From assembly GCA_003149565.1 (NCBI GenBank), contig QCWH01000002.1:1-51947 (forward strand): a DNA stretch of 51,947 bases. The letters are read 5' to 3'. The position numbers and the translations under genes are program-made. Positions 1 through 9,365 of this stretch are shown here, one piece after another. Position 1 is the first letter of the stretch; the number at the start of each line of letters is the position of its first letter. Origin of the DNA: Marivita sp. XM-24bin2. GTDB lineage: Bacteria > Pseudomonadota > Alphaproteobacteria > Rhodobacterales > Rhodobacteraceae. The notes below the pieces were generated by a model that saw only the letters and a program-made list of their open reading frames with translations, was not told the origin of the DNA and did not search any database.

Positions 1-920
1 GTGAGCGCCATGCGGTGCGTCAGGACGGGACGGGCCATGTTGATGACGTCTTCGGGGGCCGGAGCAAGACGGCCTTCGAGAAGCGCCCGTGCGCGGACCG
101 TCAGCATCAACGCCTGTGCCGCACGCGGGCCCGGGCCCCATGCGACTGTGTCCTTGACACGGTCATTGGCAAGCGGATCGTGCGGGCGGAAGGCGCGGAC
201 CAGGTCGAGGATCATCTCAACCACGGCATCGCCAACGGGCATGCGCCGCAGCAGTTTCTGCGCGGCGATCAGGTCTGCCGGCGCAAAGACTTCGTAAGCT
301 TCGGCTTCCTCGGCGCCCGTGGTGGAAAGCAGGATTTCCTTTTCGGTCTTCCGGTCCGGGTACTGGACGTCGATCTGAACGAGGAAACGGTCAAGCTGCG
401 CTTCGGGAAGCGGGTAGGTGCCTTCCTGTTCGATGGGGTTCTGCGTGGCGAGCACATGGAATGGCGCGTCAAGCTGTCGGGTTTCGCCTGCGACCGTGAC
501 CACCTTTTCCTGCATCGCCTGCAAAAGTGCGGACTGCGTGCGCGGGCTGGCACGGTTGATCTCGTCAGCCATCAGGAGCTGGCAAAAGATCGGCCCCGGT
601 ATGAATTTGAAGGCTCGGCTGCCGTCCGCACCGGTTTCCAGAACTTCGGATCCAAGGATGTCAGCGGGCATCAGGTCGGGGGTAAACTGAACCCGGCTGC
701 CATTGAGGCCCATCACTGTTGACACGGTTTCGACAAGGCGGGTCTTGCCGAGGCCTGGCAAACCGATCAGCAGGCCGTGTCCGCCGCAGAGAAGCGAGGT
801 AAGGGTCAGCTCGACCACACGTTCCTGACCGATGAAGCGGCGGGTGATCGCCGTCCTGGCCTGCGCCAGCTTGTCTTCCAGCGCTTCGATCTCTGCGACC
901 AAATCTTCGCCTGAGGCCAT
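1..920 (-). CDS. MoxR-family AAA+ ATPase, C-terminus cut by window edge
   Basis: About 306 codons are readable on the minus strand from ATG at 918-920 to the window edge; the end is missing. Seen: Walker A GLPGLGKT about 55 residues in, a Walker B-like stretch [15 protein letters not shown], and sensor-type text [22 protein letters not shown], which is diagnostic of MoxR ATPases (given here as separate short motifs: [10 protein letters not shown] and LPEAQLDRF). Family knowledge: MoxR ATPases act as chaperones that insert metal cofactors or mature complexes with VWA/DUF58 partners, usually encoded just downstream; that region lies outside the window. It is divergent from the DUF1285 gene with 58 bp between start codons, so both may share a regulatory region. 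The substrate cannot be told from this sequence. Confidence 0.9.
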   Translation of the reverse strand, partial: MASGEDLVAEIEALEDKLAQARTAITRRFIGQERVVELTLTSLLCGGHGLLIGLPGLGKTRLVETVSTVMGLNGSRVQFTPDLMPADILGSEVLETGADGSRAFKFIPGPIFCQLLMADEINRASPRTQSALLQAMQEKVVTVAGETRQLDAPFHVLATQNPIEQEGTYPLPEAQLDRFLVQIDVQYPDRKTEKEILLSTTGAEEAEAYEVFAPADLIAAQKLLRRMPVGDAVVEMILDLVRAFRPHDPLANDRVKDTVAWGPGPRAAQALMLTVRARALLEGRLAPAPEDVINMARPVLTHRMAL

Positions 921-978
921 GACGTGTCTCCCTTGCGCATTACGTCTGTTTGGAGAAAGTGTAACGCGCAAAGGGAAA

Positions 979-1581
979 ATGGCAAAAGCAATGAGCGCAC
1001 AAGATCGTGTAATTCCGTCCGCCGAAGGCATCGCTGCCTCTGTTCGCGCCGCCAAGACCAAGGGACTGCCGCCCGTGCATCTTTGGAACCCGCCGTTTTG
1101 CGGCGATCTGGACATGCGCATCGCGCGTGACGGAACATGGTTCTATCTTGGCACCCCGATTGGGCGGGCCCCGCTGGTCAAACTTTTTTCGTCGATCCTG
1201 CGCAAGGATGGGGACAAGTATTTTCTGGTGACGCCGGTTGAGAAGGTCGGGATCACCGTGGATGATGCGCCGTTCGTTGCGACCGATTTCGAGGCTGTGG
1301 GTGACGGTGAGGCGCAGGCGCTGACCTTTACCACTCATGTCGGGGACATTGTGACCGCCGGACCTGAGCATCCGATCCGGGTGGAACGGGATGCGGAGAG
1401 CGGGGAGCCGTCGCCCTATGTGTTGGTGCGGGCAAATCTTGAGGCCTTGATCGACCGCAAAAGTTTTTACCGGCTGGTTGATCTTGGCGCGCATCACGAT
1501 GTCGACGGGACACGCTGGTTCGGCGTCTGGTCTGACGGTGCGTTTTTTCCGATCATTCCGTCAGAAGAATTGCCGGAGTGA
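979..1581 (+). CDS. DUF1285 family protein
   Basis: 200 aa if it starts at ATG 979, which has an AAGGGA ribosome site 3-4 bases upstream; a second in-frame ATG at 991 is also possible. The text [19 protein letters not shown] near residue 33 and the following [10 protein letters not shown] stretch are typical of the DUF1285 family, whose function is not established. No signal peptide or membrane segment is seen, so it is probably cytosolic. In related genomes it accompanies moxR, DUF58 and DUF4159 genes; here it is divergent from moxR. It converges on the sulfotransferase gene, with 21 bp between the stop codons. Confidence 0.85.
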   Translation: MAKAMSAQDRVIPSAEGIAASVRAAKTKGLPPVHLWNPPFCGDLDMRIARDGTWFYLGTPIGRAPLVKLFSSILRKDGDKYFLVTPVEKVGITVDDAPFVATDFEAVGDGEAQALTFTTHVGDIVTAGPEHPIRVERDAESGEPSPYVLVRANLEALIDRKSFYRLVDLGAHHDVDGTRWFGVWSDGAFFPIIPSEELPE

Positions 1582-1602
1582 TCCGGACCTGAAGAGACCT
1601 GA

Positions 1603-2421
1603 TCAATCGCCCAGCTTGGCGTGCACTTCGTCGAGGTCGATCTCTCCGATCGGCATCTTGTTGGCCGGATTTTCGAAATCGTATTTGAACAGGTCGAAAT
1701 CCCGTTTGTAGATCTCGTAGACGAGATGCATCGACAGGTCGTCGAAATAGTCTTCGACCGGGTGCGCCCGCTTTGGCCCGTGTCCTTCGCTTTCGTTGAA
1801 GCGCGGGATTTTCTTGAGGTCGACCTTCTTTTGGGTTTCGGCGTGTTTCAGCACGTCGGCCATGCCGTCGTTGAAGCTTTCGGTCCAAAAAATCTTGTCG
1901 TAGCGGCCGCCGTTTACGATGAAGGTGCTGATATGGCCGGACATCGCGGACCAGTGAATGTCGGGATCCATTGGCCGGCGCCACCGGATCGTGTCGCGCG
2001 CGAAAAGCAGGAAGCGGCGGAAGCTTTTGATCTGGTCGAACTCCTGCTTGCCATCATCGCCGCCCACCTCGATCCCGTATTTCTGGATGAGCAGGGGGAC
2101 GAGGTTACCTCGGTAGCGTTTGCCGTTGCGCTGGATGCCGCAGATCTTGTCGAAAAATGAACTCAGGATTCGTGTATACGGGTTGCGCACGCAGGTAAAT
2201 GCGTATGTGTCATGCGCCTGAATTCGTTTGGTGATCGGGTCTTTTGAGTGATCCAGCGCCCACTTGTGCAGCCCGGTTTGCGCATCGTGTATGTCGCCGT
2301 CGAAAAACGTGCCGTGATCGGAATAGAACATGATCTGGCCAATCGTCGAGCACGCGCATTTCGGGACAACGCGATAGACCATGCTTTCGCTTTCGGTCAT
2401 CCATGTGCCGGGGAAACCCAT
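1603..2421 (-). CDS. Sulfotransferase, family 2-like (PAPS-dependent)
   Basis: 272 aa. ATG at 2421 has a strong GGAGG nine bases upstream. Residues 20-26 (PKCACST) match the 5'-phosphosulfate-binding loop of carbohydrate sulfotransferases, and RNPYTRILSSFFDKI (79-93) matches the 3'-phosphate-binding region. Family role: transfer of sulfate from PAPS to a sugar hydroxyl, releasing PAP. There is no signal peptide, as expected for a cytosolic enzyme using PAPS. It is divergent from a GT14 glycosyltransferase across 142 bp, which suggests that both act on the same glycan. The C-terminal half resembles the second domain of the tandem sulfotransferase at 24478-25917. The acceptor is unknown. Confidence 0.83.
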   Translation of the reverse strand: MGFPGTWMTESESMVYRVVPKCACSTIGQIMFYSDHGTFFDGDIHDAQTGLHKWALDHSKDPITKRIQAHDTYAFTCVRNPYTRILSSFFDKICGIQRNGKRYRGNLVPLLIQKYGIEVGGDDGKQEFDQIKSFRRFLLFARDTIRWRRPMDPDIHWSAMSGHISTFIVNGGRYDKIFWTESFNDGMADVLKHAETQKKVDLKKIPRFNESEGHGPKRAHPVEDYFDDLSMHLVYEIYKRDFDLFKYDFENPANKMPIGEIDLDEVHAKLGD

Positions 2422-2563
2422 GATCTGCCGCCTCCAGACTCGTTATTTGGGCTCTTTGCGTCCCCTAACGTAAACAAAAAAACAAAGAAAGTCGTTTTAT
2501 TCAATGACTGAACCTGCTTATCACTACATGAAAGAGGCGAAAATTGGGCAGATGACGACCTGA

Positions 2564-4141
2564 ATGGCAAATATTGCGTTCATACTCCTGTGCCACAAAG
2601 ACCCGGACGCTATCATTCGGCAGGCGTTGAGTCTGACGGCCGTCGGAGATTACATCTCGATCCATTTCGATGCCCGCGCCGATGCGGCAGCCTTTGCCAC
2701 GATTCAGAACGCGCTTTCCGACAATCCCAATGTCACTTTTGCAAAAAAGCGGATCAAATGCGGTTGGGGCGAGTGGTCGCTTGTGCAGGCTACGCTTTAT
2801 GCGGTTGAGGCTGCGGTGGATGCGTTTCCAAGAGCCACGCATTTCTACATGCTGTCAGGGGATTGTCAGGCCATCAAAACAGCCGAATACGCGCATGACT
2901 ATCTTGACCGGATGGATGCGGATTTCATCGAGAGTTTTGATTTCTTCGCATCCGACTGGATCAAGACGGGCATGAAGGAAGAGCGGCTGATTTACCGCCA
3001 CTACTTCAACGAACGCACCCAAAAGACCCTGTTCTACCAAAGCTTCAATCTCCAGAAAAGGCTGGGTCTGACCCGCAAGATCCCCGACGACCTCGAAATT
3101 CAGATCGGTAGTCAGTGGTGGTGCCTGCGACGTCGGACGATTGAAGCGATCCTTGATTTTGTCCGGCAACGTCGGGACGTCATGCGGTTTTTCAGCACCA
3201 CATGGATTCCCGATGAGACGTTCTTTCAGACTCTGGTGCGGCATCTGGTTCCGGAAAATGAAATCGAGTGCCGCACGCTGACCTTTCTGATGTTCTCGGA
3301 TTACGGCATGCCGGTCACCTTCTATAATGACCATTTCGATTTGCTGCTGAGCCAGGACTTTCTGTTCGCCCGCAAGATCAGCCCGGAAGCGCTGCAATTG
3401 AAGGAACGGCTGGGGTCACTCTATTCGGCCAAGGGCGTGAAGTTTGAGATCTCGAACGAAGGACGCTCTCTCTATAAGTTTCTGACGGGCAAAGGCCGGA
3501 TCGGTCGTCGCTTTGCGCCGCGGTTCTGGGAAACCGAGAGCACGCTGGGCCGTGAGCGCGAATTGCTGATTGTTGTCTGCAAGAAGTGGCACGTGGCCAA
3601 ACGACTTGTGGCACGCATCCGACAGCTGACCAACGTGCCCTGCATCGAATACCTGTTCAATGAAGAACACACGGACTTGCCCGATATGGGGGGCATTCAA
3701 TCCACGCTTGGAAAACGCCACCGCCATCGCCGGTCGCTGATGCGGATGCTGTTCGATTACTACGACTCGGATCGCATGGTTGTGTGCATGGATCCGGGCA
3801 ACCTCGATCTGCTTGAGGATTTTTGCCGCGACCGTGCGACCACCCGGTTGCTCGAAATCACCTGTAACTTCAGTGACGAGTACCTGATCGGCCACGCCAT
3901 GCGCGTTGGCCTCGCCGGAGAGCGGACCCCTCAGGAGACGCTGGAGCGACTTTTGCCCACAATCCGTAACGACATTGTGCATGAAAGCGACCGTATCCGG
4001 GATGCGGAGTTTGAAAATCACCTGCGCATCCGCGAAGAAGACAGTATCGAGGTCAATGCTGAAGCCTTGGCGCAGTTTTTGTCGATTGCGCCAGAGCAAG
4101 CGCTCGATATTGCGCGCACTGACCACCTATTTGCAGATTAA
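2564..4141 (+). CDS. GT14 (core-2/I-branching type) glycosyltransferase with DUF5927-like C-terminal domain
   Basis: 525 aa. The N-terminus IAFILLCHKDPDAI and the motifs GSQWWCLRRRTI (about residue 182) and WIPDETFFQTLVRHL (about 215) are those of the Branch/GT14 family, which adds beta-1,6-GlcNAc or xylose in a metal-independent manner. Residues beyond about 265 form a separate domain like the one seen after bacterial Branch domains (I believe DUF5927), of unknown function. A paralogue with motifs at almost the same positions is at 25921-27627. The start is ATG 2564 with no good ribosome site; an 11-codon frame ending immediately before it could couple translation, which is unproven. The HIT gene follows after 11 bp. 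Confidence 0.85.
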   Translation: MANIAFILLCHKDPDAIIRQALSLTAVGDYISIHFDARADAAAFATIQNALSDNPNVTFAKKRIKCGWGEWSLVQATLYAVEAAVDAFPRATHFYMLSGDCQAIKTAEYAHDYLDRMDADFIESFDFFASDWIKTGMKEERLIYRHYFNERTQKTLFYQSFNLQKRLGLTRKIPDDLEIQIGSQWWCLRRRTIEAILDFVRQRRDVMRFFSTTWIPDETFFQTLVRHLVPENEIECRTLTFLMFSDYGMPVTFYNDHFDLLLSQDFLFARKISPEALQLKERLGSLYSAKGVKFEISNEGRSLYKFLTGKGRIGRRFAPRFWETESTLGRERELLIVVCKKWHVAKRLVARIRQLTNVPCIEYLFNEEHTDLPDMGGIQSTLGKRHRHRRSLMRMLFDYYDSDRMVVCMDPGNLDLLEDFCRDRATTRLLEITCNFSDEYLIGHAMRVGLAGERTPQETLERLLPTIRNDIVHESDRIRDAEFENHLRIREEDSIEVNAEALAQFLSIAPEQALDIARTDHLFAD

Positions 4142-4152
4142 GGACATGTCCG

Positions 4153-4524
4153 ATGCCCTATACCTATGACGACCAGAACATCTTTGCCAAAATTCTGCGC
4201 GGAGAAATTCCGAACGCAACTGTGCTTGAGACAGAGCACAGTCTGGCGTTCCGGGATATTCAGCCGCAAGCGCCGGTGCATGTGTTGGTGATCCCGAAAG
4301 GGCCGTATGTGTGCTATGACCACTTTGCCAGTGAGGCGAGCGATGCCGAGATCGTAGACTTTAACCGCACGATTTCAGAGGTCGTGAAATCGGAAGGCCT
4401 GCAAGAGGGCGGATACCGGATTATCTCGAACGCCGGTGAAGCCGGTGTGCAGGAGGTGCCACATCTGCATATCCACGTGCTGGGCGGCCGGGTTCTGGGA
4501 CGGATGCTGCAACGGGCGGGGTAA
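4153..4524 (+). CDS. HIT-family nucleotide-binding hydrolase (HINT-like)
   Basis: 123 aa, full length for HINT/PKCI-type HIT proteins. The histidine triad is visible as HLHIH at residues 104-108 followed by VLGGR; H106 is the expected nucleophile region. Family activity: hydrolysis of adenosine phosphoramidates and related AMP conjugates in the cytosol. Start ATG 4153 follows AAGGA by eight bases, and that ribosome site overlaps the stop of the glycosyltransferase gene, so the two are probably co-transcribed, though a functional link is not implied. The gene ends at paired palindromes that separate it from the convergent ABC gene. Confidence 0.92.
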   Translation: MPYTYDDQNIFAKILRGEIPNATVLETEHSLAFRDIQPQAPVHVLVIPKGPYVCYDHFASEASDAEIVDFNRTISEVVKSEGLQEGGYRIISNAGEAGVQEVPHLHIHVLGGRVLGRMLQRAG

Positions 4525-4588
4525 GGCTTTTCGAAAAGCCTTGTACCCCACGTGGGAACGTTGGGATGCGTTTTCGAAAACGCATCCC
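4523..4588. repeat. Three perfect palindromes between convergent genes
   Basis: Positions 4523-4542 are a perfect 20-bp palindrome with centre TTTTCGAAAA; 4547-4556 is the palindrome CCCACGTGGG; 4563-4588 is a perfect 26-bp palindrome again centred on TTTTCGAAAA with GGGATGCG arms. All lie between the stop codons of the HIT gene and the ABC ATPase gene. Either large palindrome could fold as an RNA hairpin on both strands, so a bidirectional terminator is the simplest reading. The shared core with different arms could instead indicate a dispersed repeat or a protein-binding site. Confidence 0.75.
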
Positions 4589-4596
4589 GCGCAGGC

Positions 4597-5514
4597 TCAG
4601 GCGGAGCGAGTCAGAGACAGGAACACATCTTCCAGATCGGCCTGTTCGGTGCGCACATCGCGGATGCGTACGCCATTGTCGCGCAGCATTGACAGCACAT
4701 CTTCTGCGGATGTCTGGCGTGCCCGATAGCTCACGGCCAATGTGCCGTCCTCGCGGGTGCTGACTGAAATCCCCGCAACGTCAGGTAAAGCGCTGACCGT
4801 GCTGTCCGGCTGGATCACCATCGTCTTTGCATCCAACTGACCCAGAAGGCTCTTCGTGCTGTCGCGGGCCACAACCTCGCCGTGATTGATGATCGCGATC
4901 TCGTCACACATTTCCTCGGCTTCTTCGAGGTAATGTGTGGTCAGGATGATCGTCATGTCCGAGTCGCGGTTCAGCTTGCGCACATTGTTCCAGAGCATTT
5001 GGCGCAGTTCGATATCCACACCGGCCGTTGGTTCATCAAGAACGAGGACATTCGGGTGATGTACCAATGCCTTTCCCAAGAGTAACCTGCGCCGCATACC
5101 GCCTGAAAGGGTGCGGGCATAGGCCTCGGCTTTGTCGCTGAGGCCGATCATGTCGAGAATCTCGTCAGACCGGCGCTGCGACTTTGGCACGCCATAAAGC
5201 CCCGCCTGCACTTCCAGGGCTCCGCGCGGGGTAAAAAACGGATCGAGGTTCAATTCCTGCGGCATGACTCCGATGGAGGCGCGCGACTGACGCGGGTTCA
5301 CATCCTGATCCCACCCCCAGATCATCACTTTGCCTGCCGTTTTCGTCACCAAACCGGCCAGAATATTGATCAGCGTCGATTTCCCGGCCCCATTGGGCCC
5401 GAGCAGACCAAAGACCGAGCCGCGCGGTACGGTCAGGTCGATGCCTTTCAGGGCTTCTTTGCCTCCGGAATAGGTCTTTTTGAGGCCTTCGATCTCAATG
5501 GCATGCTGTGTCAC
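4597..5514 (-). CDS. ABC transporter ATP-binding protein, ABC-2 export type
   Basis: 305 aa from GTG 5514; the frame could extend to ATG 5556, but homologues begin at the (M/V)TQHAIEIEGL text. Walker A GLLGPNGAGKSTL, Q-loop text GVMPQELNLD, signature LSGGMRRR and Walker B VLVLDEPTAGVD are all intact, followed by the switch His in LTTHYLEE and a C-terminal extension of about 80 residues as in CcmA/drug or polysaccharide export ATPases. It would energise a separate ABC-2 permease, but none lies beside it; the only ABC-2 permease in view is at 33167-33997. The substrate is unknown. It is divergent from the zinc-finger gene. Confidence 0.9.
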   Translation of the reverse strand: MTQHAIEIEGLKKTYSGGKEALKGIDLTVPRGSVFGLLGPNGAGKSTLINILAGLVTKTAGKVMIWGWDQDVNPRQSRASIGVMPQELNLDPFFTPRGALEVQAGLYGVPKSQRRSDEILDMIGLSDKAEAYARTLSGGMRRRLLLGKALVHHPNVLVLDEPTAGVDIELRQMLWNNVRKLNRDSDMTIILTTHYLEEAEEMCDEIAIINHGEVVARDSTKSLLGQLDAKTMVIQPDSTVSALPDVAGISVSTREDGTLAVSYRARQTSAEDVLSMLRDNGVRIRDVRTEQADLEDVFLSLTRSA

Positions 5515-5590
5515 TGCTGTCTCTTGCTCCCTTGGCCGTGTCGCCTTAAACCGCACCTAGTGGAAATTCCGGACGAAGGAAACGCAGCAG

Positions 5591-5776
5591 ATGGCAACGC
5601 AAGCGCCCGAAACCAAGATCGTGGATAGCTACCGCATCGCTTGTGATGGCGGCGAGGGGGCATTGGGCCACCCGCGCGTCTGGTTGCAGATCCCGCATGA
5701 CACGGGTTGGGTCGAGTGCGGTTATTGCGACGCCAAGTACATCCACAAGGACTTCGCGGACCTGCAAGGCGCGTGA
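5591..5776 (+). CDS. Small zinc-finger protein (zf-CHCC, NDUFS6-like)
   Basis: 61 aa. C18, H27, C43 and C46 give the C-x8-H-x15-C-x2-C pattern of the zf-CHCC family, which includes the NDUFS6 accessory subunit of mitochondrial complex I; alphaproteobacterial members are the bacterial counterparts. A role with complex I is therefore plausible but not shown here, since no nuo gene is in the window. AAGGAA lies ten bases before ATG 5591. Its TGA overlaps the GTG of the next gene (GTGA at 5773-5776), which indicates translational coupling. Confidence 0.85.
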   Translation: MATQAPETKIVDSYRIACDGGEGALGHPRVWLQIPHDTGWVECGYCDAKYIHKDFADLQGA

Positions 5777-6399
5777 CAGCCAAACGACTTTGCGCGGCGC
5801 TTTTGGCGCTGGCGGTTTGTGTGACCATTGTCACGCGTATCTGGTTGCGGATCGACCGTTATGATGTCGGGCTGATCGAGGCTCTGGCATTCAACTTCCG
5901 TTACTTCACGATCTGGACCAACACTCTTGTCGGACTGACTTGTGCCTGGGTGGCGCTGGGTGGGCGCGAGCCGGCAAAGGTGCAGGGCGGGCTGCTCTTG
6001 TCGATTGCGATGGTGGCCATCGTTTACCACGTGCTGCTGGCGCATCTGCGCGATTATCGCGGCATCGACATGGTGATCGACCTGATGCTGCACACGCTGA
6101 TCCCTTTGGGCTTTGCGTGCTATTGGCTGGCCTTCGTGCGGAAAGCCGATCTGCGCTTTCCCGATATTCTGCCGTGGCTGGTTTTGCCGCTGCTCTATTG
6201 CATCGTAGCGATGGTGCGGGCCGGCTTCTTTGACGGACGCTATCCTTATCACTTCCTGAATCTTGCAGAGCTCGGTCCGCTGCGCACCGGGATCAACATA
6301 TTTGGTTTACTGGTCGTGTTCTCGGCATTCGGCGCGATGATCGTTTTTGCGGGACAAAAGCTTGGCCATCGGCCTGCCTTTGCCGGGACAGAGTCCTAG
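5773..6399 (+). CDS. Pr6Pr-like multi-pass membrane protein
   Basis: 208 aa from GTG 5773, chosen because GTG overlaps the upstream stop as GTGA. Six hydrophobic segments can be traced, beginning with [15 protein letters not shown] and followed by [14 protein letters not shown], a signature I associate with the Pr6Pr/FAR-17a-like integral membrane family. The function of that family in bacteria is not known. Late segments contain YPYHFLNL and a tryptophan/tyrosine-rich pattern usual for such proteins. It ends 106 bp before polA and is probably coupled to the zinc-finger gene only. Confidence 0.7.
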   Translation: MTAKRLCAALLALAVCVTIVTRIWLRIDRYDVGLIEALAFNFRYFTIWTNTLVGLTCAWVALGGREPAKVQGGLLLSIAMVAIVYHVLLAHLRDYRGIDMVIDLMLHTLIPLGFACYWLAFVRKADLRFPDILPWLVLPLLYCIVAMVRAGFFDGRYPYHFLNLAELGPLRTGINIFGLLVVFSAFGAMIVFAGQKLGHRPAFAGTES

Positions 6400-6505
6400 C
6401 TCCTGTTCAACTGCATAAGCCGCCCAAGGTTTCTGGAGTTCCTGCTGGCACCTCTTCTCCGACCGTGGCAAAGCTTGTGCCAGCACGAAAACAGGGGCGC
6501 GCGAC

Positions 6506-9307
6506 ATGGCATTTGGCAAAGGACACCATCTTCACCTGATCGACGGGTCGGCCTTCATCTTTCGGGCTTATCATGCGTTGCCGCCTCTGACGCGGAAATC
6601 GGATGGCTTGCCCGTTGGCGCGGTCAGCGGCTTTTGCAACATGCTCCAACGCTATGTCGAAGGGAATGCCGGGTCGGATGTGACCCACGTTGCGGTGATC
6701 TTTGATAAGGGCAGCCACACCTTCCGTAATGACATGTACGATCAGTACAAGGCCAACCGCGAGGCGATGCCCGAAGACCTGCGTCCGCAGATTCCGCTCA
6801 CCCGCCGCGCGACAGAGGCGTTCAACATCGCCTGCGAAGAGATGGAAGGCTATGAGGCGGACGATATCATTGCCACGCTGGCGGTACAGGCACGCAAGGC
6901 GGGCGGGCGTGTGACGATCATCAGCTCCGATAAGGACCTGATGCAGTTGGTTGGTGACGGGGTCGAGATGTTCGACGCCATGAAGAACCGCACCATTGAC
7001 CGGGACGGTGTATTCGAAAAATTTGGTGTCTTTCCGGAGCGTGTGGTCGATGTGCAGGCGCTGGCCGGCGACAGTGTCGACAACGTCCCGGGTGCGCCGG
7101 GGATCGGGGTCAAGACGGCGGCCTTGTTGATCAACGAATATGGCTCGCTTGAAGAGCTGTTGGATCGCGCGGGCGAGATCAAACAGCCAAAGCGCCGCGA
7201 AACCCTGATCGAAAAGCGCGACCAGATCGAGTTGAGCAAAAAGCTGGTTCTGCTGGATGAGAACACACCGATCACCTTTACGCTGGATGATTTGGAGGTC
7301 CGTGAGCCTGACCCAGACAAGTTGATGGCGTTCCTGGCCGAGATGGAATTCCGCACGCTGACCAAGCGCATCGCCGATGCCTTGGAGGTTGAGGCACCGG
7401 TTATTCAGGACACCACGCCGGAGGGTGCCAATCCACCCTCGGACGATGCGCCGGAGCTCCCGCCGATGGACACCGGGAACTATGAATGTGTGCGAGACCT
7501 GACGGCCTTGCAGTCTTGGATTGATGCGGCGAATGAAAAAGGCTGGGTGGCGTTTGATACCGAAACCACCGGTCTCAATGAGATGACGGCAGACTTGGTT
7601 GGTGTTTCCCTCTGTGTTGAGCCGGGCAAGGCCTGCTATATCCCGCTGGCCCACAAGGCCGAGGGCGGTGAAGGGCTTTTCGGGTCCGATGATCTGGCGG
7701 ATGGGCAGATCCCGATGGACGCGGCCCTGTCCGCGCTGAAACCGCTTCTGGAAGATCCTGCGGTGATGAAGATCGGCCAGAACATGAAATACGATGCCAA
7801 GATCATGGCGCGTTGTGGGATCACATTGGCTCCGATCGACGATACAATGCTCATGTCCTATGCGATGAACGCGGGGCTGCACAGCCACGGGATGGACACT
7901 CTGGCCGAGCGATATCTGGGCCACACGCCTATCCCGATCAAGGAGCTGCTGGGCAGTGGCAAAAGCCAGATCACCTTTGACCGCGTGCCGATCGACAAGG
8001 CCACGCCCTATGCGGCCGAGGATGCTGAAATCACATTGCGCCTGTGGCAGATGTTCAAGCCGCAGCTTCACAAGACCAAGGTCACCCGTGTCTATGAAGG
8101 CATGGAACGGCCATTGGTGCCTGTATTGGCCGAGATGGAGATGGCCGGGATCAAGGTCGATCGCGACACGCTTTCCCGTATGTCCAACGCATTCAGCCAG
8201 AAAATGGCGGGGCTCGAAGACGAGATTTACGAGCTGGCCGGTCGCAAATTCAACGTGGGAAGCCCCAAGCAGCTGGGCGAGATTCTGTTCGACGAAATGG
8301 GCCTTGAGGGTGGTAAACGCGGTAAGACCGGGGCTTATGCCACCGGTGCTGACGTACTGGAGGATTTGGCCACAGAGCACGAGCTGCCGCGCCGGGTTCT
8401 CGACTGGCGGCAGTTGAGCAAGCTCAAGTCCACCTATACAGACGCGTTGCAGGATCACATCAACCGAGAGACCGGTCGGGTGCACACGTCCTATTCCATT
8501 GCTGGGGCCAACACCGGGCGACTGGCATCGACCGATCCGAATCTGCAAAACATTCCGATCCGCACCGAGGAAGGCCGCCGTATCCGCGAAGCGTTTGTCG
8601 CCGAAGAGGGCAAGACACTGGTGGCGCTGGATTATTCCCAGATCGAACTGCGCATTCTGGCGCATATCGCCGATATTCAGGCACTCAAGGACGCGTTCAA
8701 GGACGGCCAGGACATTCACGCTGCGACTGCTTCGGAGATGTTCAATGTGCCACTGGACGAGATGACACCGGATGTGCGCCGTCAGGCCAAGGCAATTAAC
8801 TTTGGTGTGATCTACGGGATCAGCGGCTTTGGCCTTGCGCGCAACCTGCGTATTCCCCGGGCCGAGGCGCAGGGCTTTATCGACCGGTATTTCGAGCGTT
8901 TCCCCGGTATCAAGGCTTATATGGATGAGACCACGGCCTTTGCCAAAGAGCATAACCGGGTCGAGACGCTTTTTGGTCGAGTGATCCACACGCCCGAGAT
9001 CAATGCCAAGGGACCGCGTGCCGGCTTTGCGAAGCGCGCTGCGATCAACGCGCCCATTCAAGGCACTGCTGCCGACATCATCCGCCGTGCGATGATCCGG
9101 ATGCCGGATGCGATTGCCAAGCTACCCGCGAGAATGCTGTTGCAGGTGCATGACGAATTGCTGTTCGAGGTCGAGCAGGGGGCCGAGGACGATCTGATCA
9201 ACGTCGCGCGCGATGTGATGGAAGGGGCTGCCGATCCGGTTGTGCACCTGAGCGTACCTCTGGTTGCGGATGCCGGGCAGGGCAAGAACTGGGCTGAGGC
9301 ACATTGA
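6506..9307 (+). CDS. polA: DNA polymerase I
   Basis: 933 aa, full length, with all three classical domains. The 5'-nuclease domain occupies about residues 1-290 (LIDGSAFIFRAYHALPP; DKDLMQLV). The 3'-5' exonuclease domain has its acidic motif intact (FDTETTGL, about residue 349). The family A polymerase domain has DYSQIELRILAHI, the O-helix text RRQAKAINFGVIYG and QVHDELLFEV. It fills gaps and removes primers during replication and excision repair. AGGGG lies eight bases before ATG 6506. A hairpin at 9337-9358 follows it. The proofreading residues are present, unlike in some polA genes that have lost them. Confidence 0.98.
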   Translation: MAFGKGHHLHLIDGSAFIFRAYHALPPLTRKSDGLPVGAVSGFCNMLQRYVEGNAGSDVTHVAVIFDKGSHTFRNDMYDQYKANREAMPEDLRPQIPLTRRATEAFNIACEEMEGYEADDIIATLAVQARKAGGRVTIISSDKDLMQLVGDGVEMFDAMKNRTIDRDGVFEKFGVFPERVVDVQALAGDSVDNVPGAPGIGVKTAALLINEYGSLEELLDRAGEIKQPKRRETLIEKRDQIELSKKLVLLDENTPITFTLDDLEVREPDPDKLMAFLAEMEFRTLTKRIADALEVEAPVIQDTTPEGANPPSDDAPELPPMDTGNYECVRDLTALQSWIDAANEKGWVAFDTETTGLNEMTADLVGVSLCVEPGKACYIPLAHKAEGGEGLFGSDDLADGQIPMDAALSALKPLLEDPAVMKIGQNMKYDAKIMARCGITLAPIDDTMLMSYAMNAGLHSHGMDTLAERYLGHTPIPIKELLGSGKSQITFDRVPIDKATPYAAEDAEITLRLWQMFKPQLHKTKVTRVYEGMERPLVPVLAEMEMAGIKVDRDTLSRMSNAFSQKMAGLEDEIYELAGRKFNVGSPKQLGEILFDEMGLEGGKRGKTGAYATGADVLEDLATEHELPRRVLDWRQLSKLKSTYTDALQDHINRETGRVHTSYSIAGANTGRLASTDPNLQNIPIRTEEGRRIREAFVAEEGKTLVALDYSQIELRILAHIADIQALKDAFKDGQDIHAATASEMFNVPLDEMTPDVRRQAKAINFGVIYGISGFGLARNLRIPRAEAQGFIDRYFERFPGIKAYMDETTAFAKEHNRVETLFGRVIHTPEINAKGPRAGFAKRAAINAPIQGTAADIIRRAMIRMPDAIAKLPARMLLQVHDELLFEVEQGAEDDLINVARDVMEGAADPVVHLSVPLVADAGQGKNWAEAH

Positions 9308-9336
9308 TGGGTCGCGCTTGCCTGATCCTCTCACAC

Positions 9337-9358
9337 CAAGGCGCGAGCACGCGCCTTG
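9337..9358 (+). other. Inverted repeat between polA and ycaQ-like gene
   Basis: Nine-base arms CAAGGCGCG (9337-9345) and CGCGCCTTG (9350-9358) flank a four-base loop. No U-tract follows, so it is a weak candidate for a polA terminator. It ends seven bases before the proposed GTG start of the next gene, where a ribosome site would otherwise lie, so it could affect initiation there. Confidence 0.5.
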
Positions 9359-9365
9359 TCTGTAC

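Noticed and set aside
2528-2563. 11-codon leader frame just before the GT14 start
   Set aside because: No ribosome site and no attenuator-like codons; only the overlap with the following start is suggestive, so it is not listed as a gene.
6407-9061. 884-codon open frame on the minus strand opposite polA
   Set aside because: polA on the plus strand is unmistakable over its full length; the opposite frame is a by-product of GC-rich codon use and its translation has no known domain.
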